From assembly GCA_905236735.1 (NCBI GenBank), contig CAJOOU010000025.1, positions 1 through 5,232 on the forward strand: 5,232 nucleotides of DNA. The letters run 5' to 3'. Below the pieces are notes generated by a model that searched no databases, had not been told where the DNA came from, and was given only the letters and a program-made list of their open reading frames with translations. Origin of the DNA: an uncultured Eubacterium sp. (GTDB taxonomy: Bacteria > Bacillota > Clostridia > Lachnospirales > Lachnospiraceae). Every line of letters starts with the position of its first letter. Position 1 is the stretch's first letter. This document shows, piece by piece, positions 4,349 to 5,232 of this stretch. Both the position numbers and the translations under genes were made by a program.

Positions 4349-5232
4349 CCGATTAAAATACAGAGCGATTTGCCCGCAAGGGAAATACTGGAAAAAGAAA
4401 ATATTTTTATTATGGATGAATACAGGGCGCTGCATCAGGATGTGCGTCCGATTCAGATTGGTATACTTAATCTTATGCCGGTTAAAGAGGATACGGAGCT
4501 TCAGCTTCTGCGGGCTCTTTCCAATACACCGCTGCAGATAGATGTAACCTTTCTTACGCTTACAAGTCATCAGTCCAAAAACACATCCCTGGCGCATCTT
4601 AACAAATTTTACAATACCGTGCCTGAGATAATAGATTCGGGGATAAAACTTGATGGCCTGATAGTGACCGGAGCTCCGCTTGAACAGATGGATTATGACA
4701 GGGTGGATTTTTGGGATGAGCTTGAGAGAATATTTGACTGGGCCGACCATCATGTTACATCGGTACTCTGCGTATGCTGGGGAGCGCTTGCCGGACTTTA
4801 TCATTACTACGGAGTTCCGAAGTATCCGCTCGAAAAGAAACTTTCGGGTATATACCGCCATAGGGTACTGGCAAGGAAAAAGGAGCTTGTCAGAGGGTTT
4901 GATGATGTATTTTATGCGCCTCATTCAAGGTTTTCCGAGGTCAGACGGGAGGATATAGAAAAAATTCCTTCGCTACAAATACTTGCAGAATCGGATGAAG
5001 CAGGAGTATACTTGGTGATAGATGAGGAAAAAAGCAACATTTTCCTTATGGGGCACCCGGAGTATGACAGGATGACCCTGGACGGTGAGTACAAGAGGGA
5101 TACTGAAAAAGGTCTTAGTCCTGAGGTCCCGAAGAATTATTACGAGGACAACAATCCCGAGATTCGTCCGGACCTTACATGGAGGGCCAACGGTACTTTG
5201 CTTTATACAAACTGGCTTAATTACTATGTATA
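4346..5232 (+). CDS. metA: Homoserine O-acyltransferase, MetA family, predicted acetyl-CoA specific (3' end outside window)
   Basis: MetA acylates the hydroxyl of L-homoserine, the first committed step of methionine synthesis in the cytoplasm. The frame is open from ATG 4346 to the window edge: 295 codons plus two bases of a usual ~300-310, so only the extreme C-terminus is missing. Motifs along the protein are RPIQIGILNLMPVK (34-47), DGLIVTGAPLE (103-113), VCWGALAGLYHYYGVPKY (143-160), RGFDD and APHSRF (183-196), GHPEYD (236-241), and YTNWLNYYV (287-295). The catalytic set is C144, H237 and E239, which align with E. coli C142, H235 and E237 through a two-residue insertion near residue 100; the neighbouring C142 is not the nucleophile. 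E113 occupies the position where Glu is associated with acetyl-CoA use and Gly with succinyl-CoA (E. coli has G111), so the product is predicted to be O-acetylhomoserine despite the common label homoserine O-succinyltransferase. The start overlaps the ligA stop, giving translational coupling. Confidence 0.94.
   Translation, partial: MPIKIQSDLPAREILEKENIFIMDEYRALHQDVRPIQIGILNLMPVKEDTELQLLRALSNTPLQIDVTFLTLTSHQSKNTSLAHLNKFYNTVPEIIDSGIKLDGLIVTGAPLEQMDYDRVDFWDELERIFDWADHHVTSVLCVCWGALAGLYHYYGVPKYPLEKKLSGIYRHRVLARKKELVRGFDDVFYAPHSRFSEVRREDIEKIPSLQILAESDEAGVYLVIDEEKSNIFLMGHPEYDRMTLDGEYKRDTEKGLSPEVPKNYYEDNNPEIRPDLTWRANGTLLYTNWLNYYV

Noticed and set aside
4235..4924. Long minus-strand open frame of 229 codons opposite the end of ligA and metA
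   Set aside because: It has no recognisable domain or good ribosome binding site, and it lies fully opposite two clearly coding genes with strong family motifs. It is a shadow frame.
4680..4958. Plus-strand open frame of 92 codons inside metA
   Set aside because: It is out of frame with metA, whose catalytic cysteine region it overlaps, and its translation has no family features.
1..5232. Defence system, CRISPR array, toxin-antitoxin pair or biosynthetic cluster
   Set aside because: All coding space is filled by the five genes described; no repeat-spacer pattern or small paired genes were seen on either strand.

Overview
The window looks like a housekeeping stretch of a chromosome from a Gram-positive clostridial bacterium, most probably a member of the Lachnospiraceae. 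The reasons are the moderate GC content, GGAGG-type ribosome binding sites, frequent AGA/AGG/GGA codons, a tRNA gene without an encoded CCA, and protein sequences that read most like that family. The DNA ligase variant and the membrane-anchored SH3 protein point this way most strongly. This assignment is by eye and not from a database search. All genes are on the + strand.

Layout. At 1-291 is the C-terminal part of shikimate kinase (aroK), cut by the window edge. A 55-base gap with a good sigma-A-type extended -10 promoter leads to a tRNA-Arg(CCG) gene at 347-418. A short hairpin and a strong ribosome binding site follow, then a 384-residue membrane protein (464-1618) with a cytoplasmic N-terminus, one membrane helix, a probable NTF2-like extracellular domain, an acidic linker and a C-terminal bacterial SH3 domain. 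A strong intrinsic terminator (1625-1655) closes this unit. Immediately behind it begins a tight three-gene cluster: an RluF-type pseudouridine synthase (1667-2368), an NAD-dependent-ligase-family LigA (2370-4346), and a MetA-family homoserine O-acyltransferase (4346-5232, cut by the window edge only a few codons before its expected end).

How the genes relate. The last three genes are separated by 1 base and by a 1-base overlap (TAATG), so they are very likely one transcript with coupled translation. Their jobs (rRNA or tRNA modification, DNA nick sealing, methionine biosynthesis) do not form one pathway. aroK and the SH3 protein are also functionally unrelated neighbours. I see no mobile element, CRISPR array, toxin-antitoxin pair, phage gene or defence module.

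The most interesting point is the ligase. Its overall LigA architecture is complete and the KxDG lysine is present, but several residues that are near-invariant in classical bacterial LigA, including the motif IV lysine and NMN-pocket residues in the N-terminal domain, are replaced. I believe this is a lineage variant and not a decayed gene, because the reading frame and all domains are intact.
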